The position numbers were made by a program, and so were the translations under genes. From NCBI GenBank assembly GCA_050696075.1, contig JBOGUF010000210.1, positions 1 through 50,949 on the forward strand: a DNA stretch of 50,949 bases, read 5' to 3'. The notes beneath the pieces were generated by a model, which was not told the DNA's origin, made no database searches, and saw nothing but the letters and a program-made list of their open reading frames with translations. Shown here piece after piece: positions 6,322 through 15,120 of the stretch. Position 1 is the first letter of the stretch. Each line of letters begins with the position of its first letter. The stretch is from JBOGUF01 sp050696075 (GTDB lineage Bacteria > Chloroflexota > Chloroflexia > Thermomicrobiales > UBA6265).

Positions 6322-8760
6322 ATGAACGTGCCCCTACGCTGGCTCGCCGACTTTGTCGAATCCGGTCTCGCCCCGAATGAGTTGGCCCACCGCCTAACCA
6401 TGGCCGGACTGGAGGCGGAACAGATCAGCACGGTCGGCGGCGAATGGGACAAGGTCTACGTTGGCGAAGTGAAGAAGGTCGAGCGACATCCGAACGCCGA
6501 CCGCCTCGTACTGGCCGAGGTCGAAACCGCAGAGCATCGCCGAACGGTTGTCACCGGAGCGCCGAACATCGCCGCGGGGCAAAGAGTCGCCCTAGCGCTC
6601 GTCGGCGCGCGCCTAGTCGATGGCTACAGTGAGACCCTCCAATACAAGACACTCAAGCCGAGCTCGATCCGCGGCGTCCGCTCGGAAGGGATGGTCTGCT
6701 CCGAAAAGGAGCTTGGCCTGTCGGACGAGCACGAAGGCATCCTCGTCCTCTCGCCGGACGCCCCGGTCGGCATGCCCCTTCAGGACTGGCTGGGCGACAC
6801 TGTGATCGAATTAGAGATCACGCCGAACTTGGTCCATGCCTTCTCGGTTCACGGCATCGCGCGGGAAACGGCCGCGCTGATCAACCAGCCGCTCAGCGTG
6901 CCCCCGGCCGTCGACCTCGGCGCGCTCCCCACCGGTGACGACGACTTGGTCGAGATTGTGGCGCCCGATCTCTGCCCGCGTTACATGGGCATCGTGATCG
7001 ACGGCGTCACGATCGGTCCATCGCCCGACTGGCTGTCGCGCCGATTGATCGCGGCCGGACTGCGGCCCATCAACAATGTGGTCGACGTGACTAACTACGT
7101 CATGATCGAGACAGGTCAACCCCTGCACGCCTTCGACCGCGCACACCTGCACGAGGGACGGATCGTCGTCCGTCGGGCGCATCCAGGAGAGACGATCGAG
7201 ACCCTCGATCACGAGCAGCGCGAACTCGCGCCGGAGATGCTCGTGATCGCCGATGCCGACCGCGCCGTTGCCGTCGCTGGCGTCATGGGCGGCGTCGACA
7301 GCGAAGTGGACGATTCGACGACCACCCTCCTGCTCGAAGGCGCGAACTTCGACATGAAGTCGGTCCGTCATACCCGCCTGGCACTCAAGCTCCGCACCGA
7401 CGCATCGGCTCGCTTCGAGCGCGGGCTCGACCCTAACTTGGTTGGTCCGGCCATGGCACGGGCGACCAAACTCTTGCTCGACCTCTGCCCTGGCAGCAGC
7501 GTGACCGCCGTCCGTGACGTCTATCCGAGTCCACTAGTGCCATGGACCGTGGCGATGCACTTCGACCGCATCGAGCGGGTGATTGGCGTGCGATACGACC
7601 CGGAGGTCGTTCTGGATGTTCTCCGTCGGTTGGAGTTCGATCCGGCACTCGACGTTGACGGGACGCTCACGGTCGTCGTCCCGACCTTCCGGCGCGACGT
7701 CACGGTCCCGGAGGACGTCATCGAGGAAGTCGCCCGGATCATCGGCTACGAGTCGCTGCCGAGCACCCTGCCCTCCGGCAATCTTGGTTCCGTCAAGCGC
7801 GACGAACAGTATCTTCTCCAACAGGAAGTCCATAGGACTCTCATTGGCGCCGGACTCAGCGAAGCGCTCAGTTACGTCACGGTCAGCCAGCGCATGCTCG
7901 ATCCGTTTACACGGGCAGACGGTGACGTCGGCTTCGTGCGCCAAGCGCCATCGGACGAACTGCTGCGCCTTCGCAACCCAATCCAGTCCGACCGTGGCCT
8001 AATGCGACCGACACTCCTTCCATCCCTCCTCGAAGCGGTGTCCGCCAACCTGAAGCACGCCACGTCGGTGCGCCTCTTCGAGCTCGCGCGCGTCTTCTTG
8101 CCACATGGTCGGGACGAGTTGCCGGACGAAGTCGAGGTCTGCGCCGTTGCGATGGCAGGCGCGAGAGAGCCGTTAAGTCGCTACACGACGCCCGGCACGC
8201 TCGATTACTTCGACCTGAAGGGGGTTGTCGAAGTCGCGCTCATCCGCGCTGGCGTCGCCGATGTTCGCTTCGAGCGCAGCGCGCATCCCGCGCTCCACCC
8301 GGGTCGTGCCGCCGCGGCATTCGTAGGCGATCGTCGCGTCGCGCTGCTAGGCGAACTACGGCCTGAAACAGTCGAGGCATTCGATGTCGCCGCGGCCCGC
8401 GTCTGCGTCGCCGAGCTTGACTTACGTGCGTTGATGAAGGCGATCCCGGAGCGCGCCCGCCAGATCAGCGCGCCGCGTTTCCTCCCAGTGCGGCAGGATT
8501 ACGCCATCGTGGTCGACGCGCATCGTGAGGCCCAAGAGGTGGAACACGCGCTGCGCATCGGCGCCGGACCGCTCGTCACCGACTTGGTGCTTTTCGATGA
8601 GTTTCAGGGCGCGCAGATCGGCGAAGGGAAGAAGAGCCTGGCCTACCGCGTCACCTTCACTGCCCCGGACCGCGCGCTCACCGACGCTGATCTGATCAAG
8701 GTCCGAGGCAAGATCGAGAAGGTGCTGGGGCAACGCGTCGACGGCGTCCTTCGTGCCTGA
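6322..8760 (+). CDS. pheT: Phenylalanine-tRNA ligase beta subunit
   Basis: Structural and editing subunit of phenylalanyl-tRNA synthetase. The N-terminal MNVPLRWLADFVE is followed by the EMAP-like tRNA-binding domain (about 40-150, including VTGAPNIAAGQRVALALVGA). The B3/B4 editing domain is at about 210-390 (RPINNVVDVTNYVMIETGQPLHAFD), then B5 (about 400-475), the catalytic-core-like region (RNPIQSDRGLMRPTLLPSLLE), and a C-terminal anticodon-binding FDX-ACB domain (about 715-812). At 812 residues it is full length. ATG 6322 follows GTGAGGAGCG. It is co-transcribed with pheS under the T-box. Confidence 0.97.
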   Translation: MNVPLRWLADFVESGLAPNELAHRLTMAGLEAEQISTVGGEWDKVYVGEVKKVERHPNADRLVLAEVETAEHRRTVVTGAPNIAAGQRVALALVGARLVDGYSETLQYKTLKPSSIRGVRSEGMVCSEKELGLSDEHEGILVLSPDAPVGMPLQDWLGDTVIELEITPNLVHAFSVHGIARETAALINQPLSVPPAVDLGALPTGDDDLVEIVAPDLCPRYMGIVIDGVTIGPSPDWLSRRLIAAGLRPINNVVDVTNYVMIETGQPLHAFDRAHLHEGRIVVRRAHPGETIETLDHEQRELAPEMLVIADADRAVAVAGVMGGVDSEVDDSTTTLLLEGANFDMKSVRHTRLALKLRTDASARFERGLDPNLVGPAMARATKLLLDLCPGSSVTAVRDVYPSPLVPWTVAMHFDRIERVIGVRYDPEVVLDVLRRLEFDPALDVDGTLTVVVPTFRRDVTVPEDVIEEVARIIGYESLPSTLPSGNLGSVKRDEQYLLQQEVHRTLIGAGLSEALSYVTVSQRMLDPFTRADGDVGFVRQAPSDELLRLRNPIQSDRGLMRPTLLPSLLEAVSANLKHATSVRLFELARVFLPHGRDELPDEVEVCAVAMAGAREPLSRYTTPGTLDYFDLKGVVEVALIRAGVADVRFERSAHPALHPGRAAAAFVGDRRVALLGELRPETVEAFDVAAARVCVAELDLRALMKAIPERARQISAPRFLPVRQDYAIVVDAHREAQEVEHALRIGAGPLVTDLVLFDEFQGAQIGEGKKSLAYRVTFTAPDRALTDADLIKVRGKIEKVLGQRVDGVLRA

Positions 8761-8782
8761 GCCGCGCACCGGAGATGAGAAG

Positions 8783-10153
8783 GTGACGACACCAGCAACG
8801 TCGGCCGCACGGTCGATCCGCCTCATTACCGATGTCGACGAGGCTCGCGCGGCGCTGACTCGCCGGCGCGGCTTCGAGGAACCGGCACTCTCGCCCGGCA
8901 TGAAAGTTGGCATCCGCGAGATCTTCGGCGAAGAGCTTACGGCCGATCAGGTGGTCGATCGCATCCTGGCGGACGTGCGGGCAGGGGGTGACGAAGCGAT
9001 CCTCCGTTATTCCCAACTCATCGACGGCGCGGCGCCCGAACGGCTGGAAGTTCCTCGCGCGGCCTGGGTAGCGGCGCGTCATTCGCTCGCCCCCGACCTT
9101 CAAGATGCGATGGTCATCGCGGCCGAACGGATCGCCGCATTTCACCGCAAGCAGCTACGCACCTCCTGGATCGACTACAGCGACGACGGCGCACTCGGCC
9201 AGATCGTTCGTCCGCTGGAGCGAGTCGGCATCTACACCCCTGGCGGATCGGCCGCCTATCCGTCTTCGTTGCTGATGACAGTCGTGCCGGCCCGCGTCGC
9301 GGGCGTTGCGGAGATCGTGGTCTGCGCACCGCCGGCCGACAATGGCGGAATCTCGCCGCTGATCCTCGCCGCTGCCGACGTTGCCGGTGTCAATCGGGTC
9401 TTCCAGATCGGTGGCGCGCAGGCGATCGCGGCCATGGCCTACGGCACCGAGTCGGTGCCCCACGTCGACAAGATCTTTGGACCTGGCAATATCTTCGTCG
9501 TACTAGCCAAGCAACGCGTCTTCGGCGCCGTCGCCATCGACCAACTGCCCGGGCCGACCGAAACGCTGATCGTCGCCGATGATTCGGCCAACTCCGCGAT
9601 CACCGCGGCCGACATGCTGGCCCAGGCCGAACACGACGTCATGGCGAGCGCCATTCTTCTCACGACCAGCCACCAGTTGGCCGAGACAGTGAACGTAGAA
9701 ATCGAGCGCCAGTCGGCCACCCTCGCACGCAAGGACATCGTCGCCCAATCGCTGCGGACAAACGGTCTCATCGCGGTCGTCCCGGACGTAGAAACCGCGA
9801 TCGATCTGGCCAATGCCTATGCCCCGGAACACCTCTGCCTGCTGCTGCGTGACCCGTGGCGGGCCGTACCGCTCGTCCGCCATGCCGGCGGTCTCTTTGT
9901 CGGCGACGACAGCCCGGAGGCCCTCGGCGACTACACGGCCGGCCCCAGCCACGTCATGCCGACCGGCGGCACCGCTCGCTTTTCGTCGCCAATCCACGTC
10001 GGAGAGTTCACCAAGGTCATCAGTCTCGCGGCCACGAACCGGAGTGCACTTGAGCGCCTCGGGCCAGCCACGATCGCGCTGGCCCGCGCCGAAGGATTGA
10101 CGGCCCACGCCCGCGCAATCGAACTGCGACTCGGCACGACGAGCGAACGGTAG
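8783..10153 (+). CDS. hisD: Histidinol dehydrogenase
   Basis: Catalyses the last two steps of histidine synthesis, L-histidinol to L-histidine with two NAD. Signature stretches are present: RVGIYTPGGSAAYPSS, GPGNIFVVLAKQ, DQLPGPTETLIVAD, the zinc ligands in AQAEHDVMAS, the catalytic Glu-His in YAPEHLCLLL, GDYTAGPSHVMPTGG, and the final LTAHARAIELR. GTG 8783 is preferred because GGAG lies eight bases before it; a GTG at 8753 inside the end of pheT is the alternative. No other his gene is nearby. With no visible terminator after pheT, hisD is probably read through from the pheST transcript and so falls under the tRNA-Phe T-box. Confidence 0.95.
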   Translation: MTTPATSAARSIRLITDVDEARAALTRRRGFEEPALSPGMKVGIREIFGEELTADQVVDRILADVRAGGDEAILRYSQLIDGAAPERLEVPRAAWVAARHSLAPDLQDAMVIAAERIAAFHRKQLRTSWIDYSDDGALGQIVRPLERVGIYTPGGSAAYPSSLLMTVVPARVAGVAEIVVCAPPADNGGISPLILAAADVAGVNRVFQIGGAQAIAAMAYGTESVPHVDKIFGPGNIFVVLAKQRVFGAVAIDQLPGPTETLIVADDSANSAITAADMLAQAEHDVMASAILLTTSHQLAETVNVEIERQSATLARKDIVAQSLRTNGLIAVVPDVETAIDLANAYAPEHLCLLLRDPWRAVPLVRHAGGLFVGDDSPEALGDYTAGPSHVMPTGGTARFSSPIHVGEFTKVISLAATNRSALERLGPATIALARAEGLTAHARAIELRLGTTSER

Positions 10154-10159
10154 CGCCGA

Positions 10160-10741
10160 TCATCCCTCAGAGAGTTCGCGCAGCGCCGCGACCACGCGCT
10201 CCTCGATGGTCATGCCCGCGCTTGACTTGATTCGGACCACGGCCGCGCGCGCTTCGCTCGCCGTGTACCCTAGCGCCCGCAATGCCTCGATGGCCTCCGC
10301 ATCCTGATCGGAAATTGGCCCGGAGACCGCCGCTCCGCCCGAGGGCAACTTCCCGCGCAACTCGACGATCAAACGGGCCGCCGTCTTCCTACCGACCCCC
10401 GGCACCGTGCTCAGGACATCGACACTCTCTTGCTCGATGGTGGGATAGAGACGATCGGGCGGGAGGTGCGACAGGATCGCGCAAGCCAATCGCGGTCCGA
10501 CGCCGGTCACGCCGATCAGCGTCTCAAAGAGGCGCAGTTCGTCCGTCGTCGCAAACCCATAGAGCGTCAGTTGATCTTCCCGCACGAAGAGATGGGTCGA
10601 TACCCGCACCTCGTCGCCGATATCGCCGACAGTCGAGACCGTGGTTGACGTCGTGCCAACCCGATAGATCACGCCGCCGACGTCGATCAGCAGCGCGTCC
10701 GCAAGCTTGGCATCGAGTCGTCCGGCAAGCCCAGCGATCAA
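10160..10741 (-). CDS. ruvA: Holliday junction branch migration protein RuvA
   Basis: RuvA tetramers bind four-way junctions and load the RuvB motor. The three domains are visible: an N-terminal OB fold (MIAGLAGRL to about residue 65, including LFVREDQLTLYGF), tandem helix-hairpin-helix motifs (LIGVTGVGPRLACAILS and LSTVPGVGRKTAARLI), and the C-terminal RuvB-binding helix bundle (AIEALRALGYTASEA). The start is TTG at 10741, overlapping the TGA stop of the upstream amidohydrolase as TTGA, with AGAGGAG before it; translation is probably coupled. ruvB and ruvC are not in this window. It is convergent with hisD. Confidence 0.95.
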   Translation of the reverse strand: MIAGLAGRLDAKLADALLIDVGGVIYRVGTTSTTVSTVGDIGDEVRVSTHLFVREDQLTLYGFATTDELRLFETLIGVTGVGPRLACAILSHLPPDRLYPTIEQESVDVLSTVPGVGRKTAARLIVELRGKLPSGGAAVSGPISDQDAEAIEALRALGYTASEARAAVVRIKSSAGMTIEERVVAALRELSEG

Positions 10742-11649
10742 AGCGCCGCTCCTCTCGGCAACGGGATCCGATAGAACGCCCGCGCCGTTCGCTCCAAGAC
10801 CTGCCGCAATTCGTCGTCGTCACGCCAGGGCAAGGCTCGCACGCGGCGCAACAGCCGATCCTGCCGTAGCACCGGAAAGTCACTGGCGAACATCACCCGA
10901 TCCGCGCCCACCAGATCAGTTACTACGCGAAAGACCCGCGGGCCGTAGAGATAGGTCGTCGCCGCGGAATCATACGCGGCCCGCGCGGTTGCCGCCGCGA
11001 TCTCCGGCATCAGTTCGTAGAAGGGCAAGCCGCCGCCCCAGTGGGCCAGCGCAACTCGCAGGTCCGGAAACGTTGTGAGGAACGCAACGAGCCGGTCGGG
11101 GGTCGCGGTGCCCTTGCCCGGATACAGATGTCCCGCCGGCTCCGATGAATGCAGCAATATGGGGCGATCGTGCGCCTCGGCGACCGCCATCACGTCGGTC
11201 ACCGCGCCACGGTCTGTCAGATCGAAACCCTGCGCGTCGGCATTGAACTCGCCAAGTCCGAGCGCGCCATTTCGAAGGCATCGCTCCGCTTCATCAACCG
11301 CACCCGCCTCCGATGGAGCGACGATGCCGAGCCAGACCAGTCGGCCGTCGCTCGCCGCGCAAATCTCCAACATGTAGTCGTTGTGCTCGCGGCAGAGACC
11401 CGGATCGCGCCACGGAAACCCGCAGACTACCGATTGGGCCACACCCGCTTGCGTCATGCTCGCGATCAGATCGTCGGCGTTGAAGAGGTTCGCTTTCGGA
11501 TTGGCGTAGAGCTCGCCAAACCAGAGATCGCGCAGCAGATAGGTCTCCCGTCCACGCACGATTTCCGGCGGAAAGATGTGCGTGTGGGCGTCCACGACTG
11601 AGAGTTCCACTGGATCGCCTGCTGCCTCCGGAGTTTCGGTCAGTTCCAT
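10738..11649 (-). CDS. Amidohydrolase-family TIM-barrel metal-dependent hydrolase
   Basis: A 303-residue member of the amidohydrolase-2 (PF04909-like) group. Metal-site elements are the N-terminal DAHTHIF, the mid-protein HSSEP and LAHWGGG segments, and FASDFPV near the C terminus, spaced as in TIM-barrel hydrolases and decarboxylases. No signal peptide or membrane segment is seen. The substrate is unknown; the family includes decarboxylases and lactonases. Its ATG directly abuts the TAG stop of the PP2C gene, and its stop overlaps the ruvA start, so the three genes are a tight operon. That context does not reveal its role. Confidence 0.85.
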   Translation of the reverse strand: MELTETPEAAGDPVELSVVDAHTHIFPPEIVRGRETYLLRDLWFGELYANPKANLFNADDLIASMTQAGVAQSVVCGFPWRDPGLCREHNDYMLEICAASDGRLVWLGIVAPSEAGAVDEAERCLRNGALGLGEFNADAQGFDLTDRGAVTDVMAVAEAHDRPILLHSSEPAGHLYPGKGTATPDRLVAFLTTFPDLRVALAHWGGGLPFYELMPEIAAATARAAYDSAATTYLYGPRVFRVVTDLVGADRVMFASDFPVLRQDRLLRRVRALPWRDDDELRQVLERTARAFYRIPLPRGAAL

Positions 11650-12609
11650 CTAGAGAAGGAGATAGACGGCCGCGATGATCGCGATGATCACGAGGGCCGC
11701 AACCAGGATCAACACCGATGTGAGTGCCGATGGTCGCCCGGTCTCCGCGCCGACGAGGACCGGCTCCCGCACCTTGGCCGCGCGTACCGACGCCACTATC
11801 GCCGTCACGTTGTCCGACGCACCGCGATCATTGGCTAGCGCCACCAGCGACGTCGCCGCCACGTCTGCCTCTGTGCTAAGCAGACTCGCGATCAGGTCGT
11901 CATTTGACGCGACATCGTAGAAACCGTCGGAACAGAGCAGCAAGCGATCATCCGGTAGCAACGCGATCTCGAAGATGCCTGGCAGCTTCGAATCGAGGCG
12001 TTCCTGCTGCCCAAGCGCATGGGTCAAGATGTTGCGTTGCGGACTTGTCCGCGCCCGTGTCGCCGATAGCGAGCCGTCGGCGATCTGCTGCGCCACGAGC
12101 GAGTGGTCCTTGGTGATCTGCGTCAGCCGGTTGGCGCGGATCAGATAGGCGCGACTGTCGCCGACGTTGGCAATCGTCGCGTACTTGCCCCTGGTGGCCG
12201 CGGCAACGAGCGTTGTACCCATTCCCATGTCAGTGTTCTGGCCCTCACCTTGGGCGTAGATGCGCTCGTTCGCGCGCCGAAACGCCTGCTTGAGGAGTTG
12301 TGCCGTTTCCGCGTCCGACGACGAACCGGCCGCCATCACCTCCTTCAGTGTCTCAACGGCGATCCGGCTGGCGACTTCGCCCCCTTCGTGACCTCCCATG
12401 CCGTCCGCGACTGCCAGCAGCAATCCCGGCTGATCGCCGGCGCCGACTCCACTAATGGGAAACTCGCCGACATAGACAGCGTCCTCGTTCTCAGCCCGCC
12501 CTCCTCGATCGGTAGCAAATCCGACCGCGATGCGAAGCTGGTCTTCAGCGATTGCGGACGTGGGCAAACGTTCGGTATCGGTCACTGGTTGTTCATCCCC
12601 GTGGGTCAT
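11650..12609 (-). CDS. PP2C-family serine/threonine phosphatase with C-terminal membrane anchor
   Basis: A PPM/PP2C phosphatase that would reverse Ser/Thr phosphorylation. Metal and active-site motifs are GGRAENEDAV, VADGMGGHEGGEVAS, MGTTLVAA, ANVGDSRAYL, ITKDHSLV, LLLCSDGFYD and GASDNVTAIV. A single hydrophobic helix ends the protein (about the last 25 residues), so the catalytic domain should face the cytoplasm. ATG 12609 is used here; a promoter-like element puts the RNA start near 12618, which leaves almost no leader, and a GTG at 12585 with GGGGATGA upstream is a real alternative. No Ser/Thr kinase is in the window, but two FHA proteins lie 4 kb away. Confidence 0.9.
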   Translation of the reverse strand: MTHGDEQPVTDTERLPTSAIAEDQLRIAVGFATDRGGRAENEDAVYVGEFPISGVGAGDQPGLLLAVADGMGGHEGGEVASRIAVETLKEVMAAGSSSDAETAQLLKQAFRRANERIYAQGEGQNTDMGMGTTLVAAATRGKYATIANVGDSRAYLIRANRLTQITKDHSLVAQQIADGSLSATRARTSPQRNILTHALGQQERLDSKLPGIFEIALLPDDRLLLCSDGFYDVASNDDLIASLLSTEADVAATSLVALANDRGASDNVTAIVASVRAAKVREPVLVGAETGRPSALTSVLILVAALVIIAIIAAVYLLL

Positions 12610-12624
12610 CGAAGCCGGCGCCGG

Positions 12625-12654
12625 ATCATAGCATGGGCGAGAAAATCGGAACAA
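12625..12654 (-). promoter_or_regulatory. Promoter of the PP2C-amidohydrolase-ruvA operon
   Basis: On the minus strand TTGTTC (12649-12654) and TATGAT (12625-12630) stand 18 bases apart, with TG one base upstream of the -10 (extended -10). The predicted start is near 12618. A second, plus-strand extended -10 (TGCTACACT, ending at 12712) for the divergent gene lies about 80 bases away. Confidence 0.6.
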
Positions 12655-12780
12655 AAGAGACCTGCCGCTGACAGCATTGTCGGCTCAGGTAGCCTAGCCG
12701 CGATGCTACACTGGCGGCGGTCCGCCGTTCGTTCCTCGGGCCGCGGGCCCGAATCTATGACAAGCGGAAAGGCGGCTCGC

Positions 12781-13518
12781 ATGAATCCCCACCGGTCCCA
12801 GCCACGACGCATGCTGGCCCTGGTGACCACCCTCTGTCTCATCGCGGTCATCTGCGCTGAAAGGGTCCCGGCCGCGGCGCACGATGAGTCGATGACCGCC
12901 ACTGACATCCTCGAGCGTGCCAGCGCCCGCATCGCGGAGACCGAATCGCTGAGCTTTGAACTCGAGGTCGACGGCCCGACCTACATCGATGATGACGAGA
13001 CCATTCAGCTCCTGGAAGCGCGCGGCCAGTTGGTCCGCCCCGATCGCGTGCACTCGCAATTCAGGGTCAGGGTGTTGGAAAGCGTCACCGTGACCATGGA
13101 AATCATCACCGTCGGCGACCAGACGTGGTCAACCGACTTGATTACGGGCAATTGGGAGGAAGCGCCGGTCGAATTCACCTACGATCCTTCGATCCTGTTC
13201 GACACCGACGACGGCGTTGGTCCGGTCATGGATCGCGTGACCGGCGAAGAACGCCTGGATGACGAGGAGATTCGCGGGCTCGACGCATTCCGCGTTCGAG
13301 CCGACGTCGAACGCGACGTCATCGGACCGTTAACGTCGAACACCTTGACTGGCGCTCCCATTGCCGTCGAGCTTTGGATTGATCAGAAGAGCTTCGATCT
13401 TCTCCGCGCCAAACTCTCAGAGTCGGACGGAGACGGTGACGAACCCTCCGTGTGGACCCTCGATCTCGACGATCACGACGAATCGTTCGACATCGTGCCT
13501 CCCGATTCCGGCTCCTAG
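12781..13518 (+). CDS. Secreted LppX/LprG-like lipid-binding protein
   Basis: A 245-residue exported protein. Residues 1-36 form a Sec-type signal peptide (basic start, hydrophobic LALVTTLCLIAVICA core, AAA before the likely cut). Neither cysteine sits in a proper lipobox, so lipid anchoring is doubtful. The mature part alternates short beta strands with acidic loops and has the order expected of the LppX_LprAFG / LolA-like fold: an N-terminal helix with a SLSFELEVDG strand, then GQLVRPDRV, a WSTDLITGNWEE strand, and a closing VELWIDQKSFDLLRAKL. ATG 12781 follows GGAAAGG. One base separates its stop from the start of the MFS exporter, matching the lprG-Rv1410c (P55) pairing of mycobacteria. 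Fold assignment is by eye and moderately sure. Confidence 0.7.
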   Translation: MNPHRSQPRRMLALVTTLCLIAVICAERVPAAAHDESMTATDILERASARIAETESLSFELEVDGPTYIDDDETIQLLEARGQLVRPDRVHSQFRVRVLESVTVTMEIITVGDQTWSTDLITGNWEEAPVEFTYDPSILFDTDDGVGPVMDRVTGEERLDDEEIRGLDAFRVRADVERDVIGPLTSNTLTGAPIAVELWIDQKSFDLLRAKLSESDGDGDEPSVWTLDLDDHDESFDIVPPDSGS

Positions 13519-13519
13519 T

Positions 13520-15109
13520 GTGCCAGCATCGTCGGTGACGACGCCCGAATCAGAGACCGGCGCTCGGCGAGGAGCGCTGATCGCCGCGATGGCCGCGGTC
13601 TTCCTAGGGGCGGTCGACCTAACAGTCATCGCGACCGTTTTGCCGGCGATGGTGCTCGATCTCGGCGTTAATACGGCCGACGTCGATCGGTACATTTGGG
13701 TAGTGAACGCCTACCTCCTGGCGTACGTCGTCGCTATTCCCATCGTTGGCCGCCTGTCAGATATCCTCGGTCGCCGGATTGTCTTCGAATCGGCCCTCGT
13801 CGTCTTTGCGGTCGGCTCGTTGTGGTGTGCGTTGGCCAGCGATCTCCCATCGCTCATCGCGGCGCGAACACTCCAGGGCATCGGCGGCGGCGCCCTGCTG
13901 CCGGTGACGATGGCGCTGGTCGGCGACGTTCTGCCGCCCGGCCGGCGACTCACCGCCGTCGGGCTGGTCGGTGCGGTCGATACCTTAGGTTGGGTCTTTG
14001 GTCCGATCTGGGGCGCGCTCGTCGTCAATCTGCTGATCGACCAGAACGAACCGTGGCGCTGGGTCTTCTGGATCAATCTCCCACTCTGCCTCATTGTCGG
14101 CGTCGCTATTCGGCGGGCGCTTCCTCGGTCGCCGCACGTCGCAAGTCACGGCAAATCGCCCTGGCGCCGGCTGGACGTTGTCGGCGCGCTGTTGCTGACT
14201 AGCGCGATGGCGCTCATCAACCTCGGTTTGTCAGCGGGTGGTGAGCTCGGGGTCGCGGCCGGCTCCGGCCTAAGGGCATTCGGGGGAACCCACAACCCTC
14301 TCGCTGATTACGTCGTGCTGTTGGTTCTCGCCGGTTCGGCGCTCACACTCGCGTTCGTCCTGTGGCAACGGCGTTCTCACCACCCTCTGGTGCCGATCCG
14401 CCTTTTCGAGCATCGCGTCATCGCTTCGGCATTGCTCGGCAACCTTCTCATCGGCGCCGCGTTGATTGTCACGATGGTGGACGTGCCGGTTGTCGTCGCG
14501 TTGCTCGCCGATCCGGACAGGGTCAGCGCCGTCAGCGCCGCGATCCTGGCCCCGTTCACCGCGGCGATGGCCGTTCTCTCGCTCAGCGGCGGACGCATCG
14601 CGGGTCGATTCGGCGTGCGAGCTGCCGCGCTCACGGCACTCGTCCTGGTCGGCGTCGGTTATGGTCTGCTCTGGTTCGGTCTTCGTGACGATGATTACCT
14701 CAGAATGGTTCCCGGACTTGTGATTGCCGGAATGGGCTTCGGCCTGGTGATCGCGCCGCTTGGCGCCTCGGTCATCGATGCCTCTCCGTCAGGTGACCGC
14801 GGGACGGCGGCATCGCTAACGATCGTCGCCCGATTGCTCGGCATGACCGTGGGTATGTCCGCCTTGACCGGCTACGGCGTCCGCCGTCTACAATCGCTTT
14901 CCGAACGCGCCGAGCCAATTGTTCGCGAACCCGACGAGTCGACGGCTGAGTTCATCGTTCGCCAGAGTGCCTTCATCGAATCGGTAGCGATTCCCCTCAG
15001 CATCCGGGTCGTGCGGGAGACTTTCCTGATCGCGGCCGTAATCGCGCTCGTCGCCGTGGCGCCGATCTGGCTGATGACGACACCGCGGCAACGGCACGCC
15101 GAAGAGTGA
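13520..15109 (+). CDS. 14-helix MFS exporter (DHA2 family, EmrB/QacA/P55-like)
   Basis: A 529-residue major facilitator protein with about 14 hydrophobic segments. Helix 1 carries the Asp of GAVDLTVIATVLPAM. Motif A is GRLSDILGRRIVF. The antiporter motif C region reads GAVDTLGWVFGPIWGAL. A long extracytoplasmic loop (about 60 residues, RLQSLSERAEPIV onward) separates the last two helices, as in DHA2 members. GTG 13520 begins one base after the stop of the LprG-like gene, so the two are surely co-translated. In mycobacteria the equivalent pair exports triacylglycerol or lipoglycan; drug efflux is the other common role of DHA2 proteins. The pairing favours a lipid substrate, which remains inference. 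Confidence 0.87.
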   Translation: MPASSVTTPESETGARRGALIAAMAAVFLGAVDLTVIATVLPAMVLDLGVNTADVDRYIWVVNAYLLAYVVAIPIVGRLSDILGRRIVFESALVVFAVGSLWCALASDLPSLIAARTLQGIGGGALLPVTMALVGDVLPPGRRLTAVGLVGAVDTLGWVFGPIWGALVVNLLIDQNEPWRWVFWINLPLCLIVGVAIRRALPRSPHVASHGKSPWRRLDVVGALLLTSAMALINLGLSAGGELGVAAGSGLRAFGGTHNPLADYVVLLVLAGSALTLAFVLWQRRSHHPLVPIRLFEHRVIASALLGNLLIGAALIVTMVDVPVVVALLADPDRVSAVSAAILAPFTAAMAVLSLSGGRIAGRFGVRAAALTALVLVGVGYGLLWFGLRDDDYLRMVPGLVIAGMGFGLVIAPLGASVIDASPSGDRGTAASLTIVARLLGMTVGMSALTGYGVRRLQSLSERAEPIVREPDESTAEFIVRQSAFIESVAIPLSIRVVRETFLIAAVIALVAVAPIWLMTTPRQRHAEE

Positions 15110-15120
15110 ATGCACGTTAC

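Noticed and set aside
12103..12780. Long N-terminal extension of the LprG-like frame
   Set aside because: It runs antisense through the PP2C gene and its promoter, resembles no protein, and would bury the signal peptide that starts at 12781.
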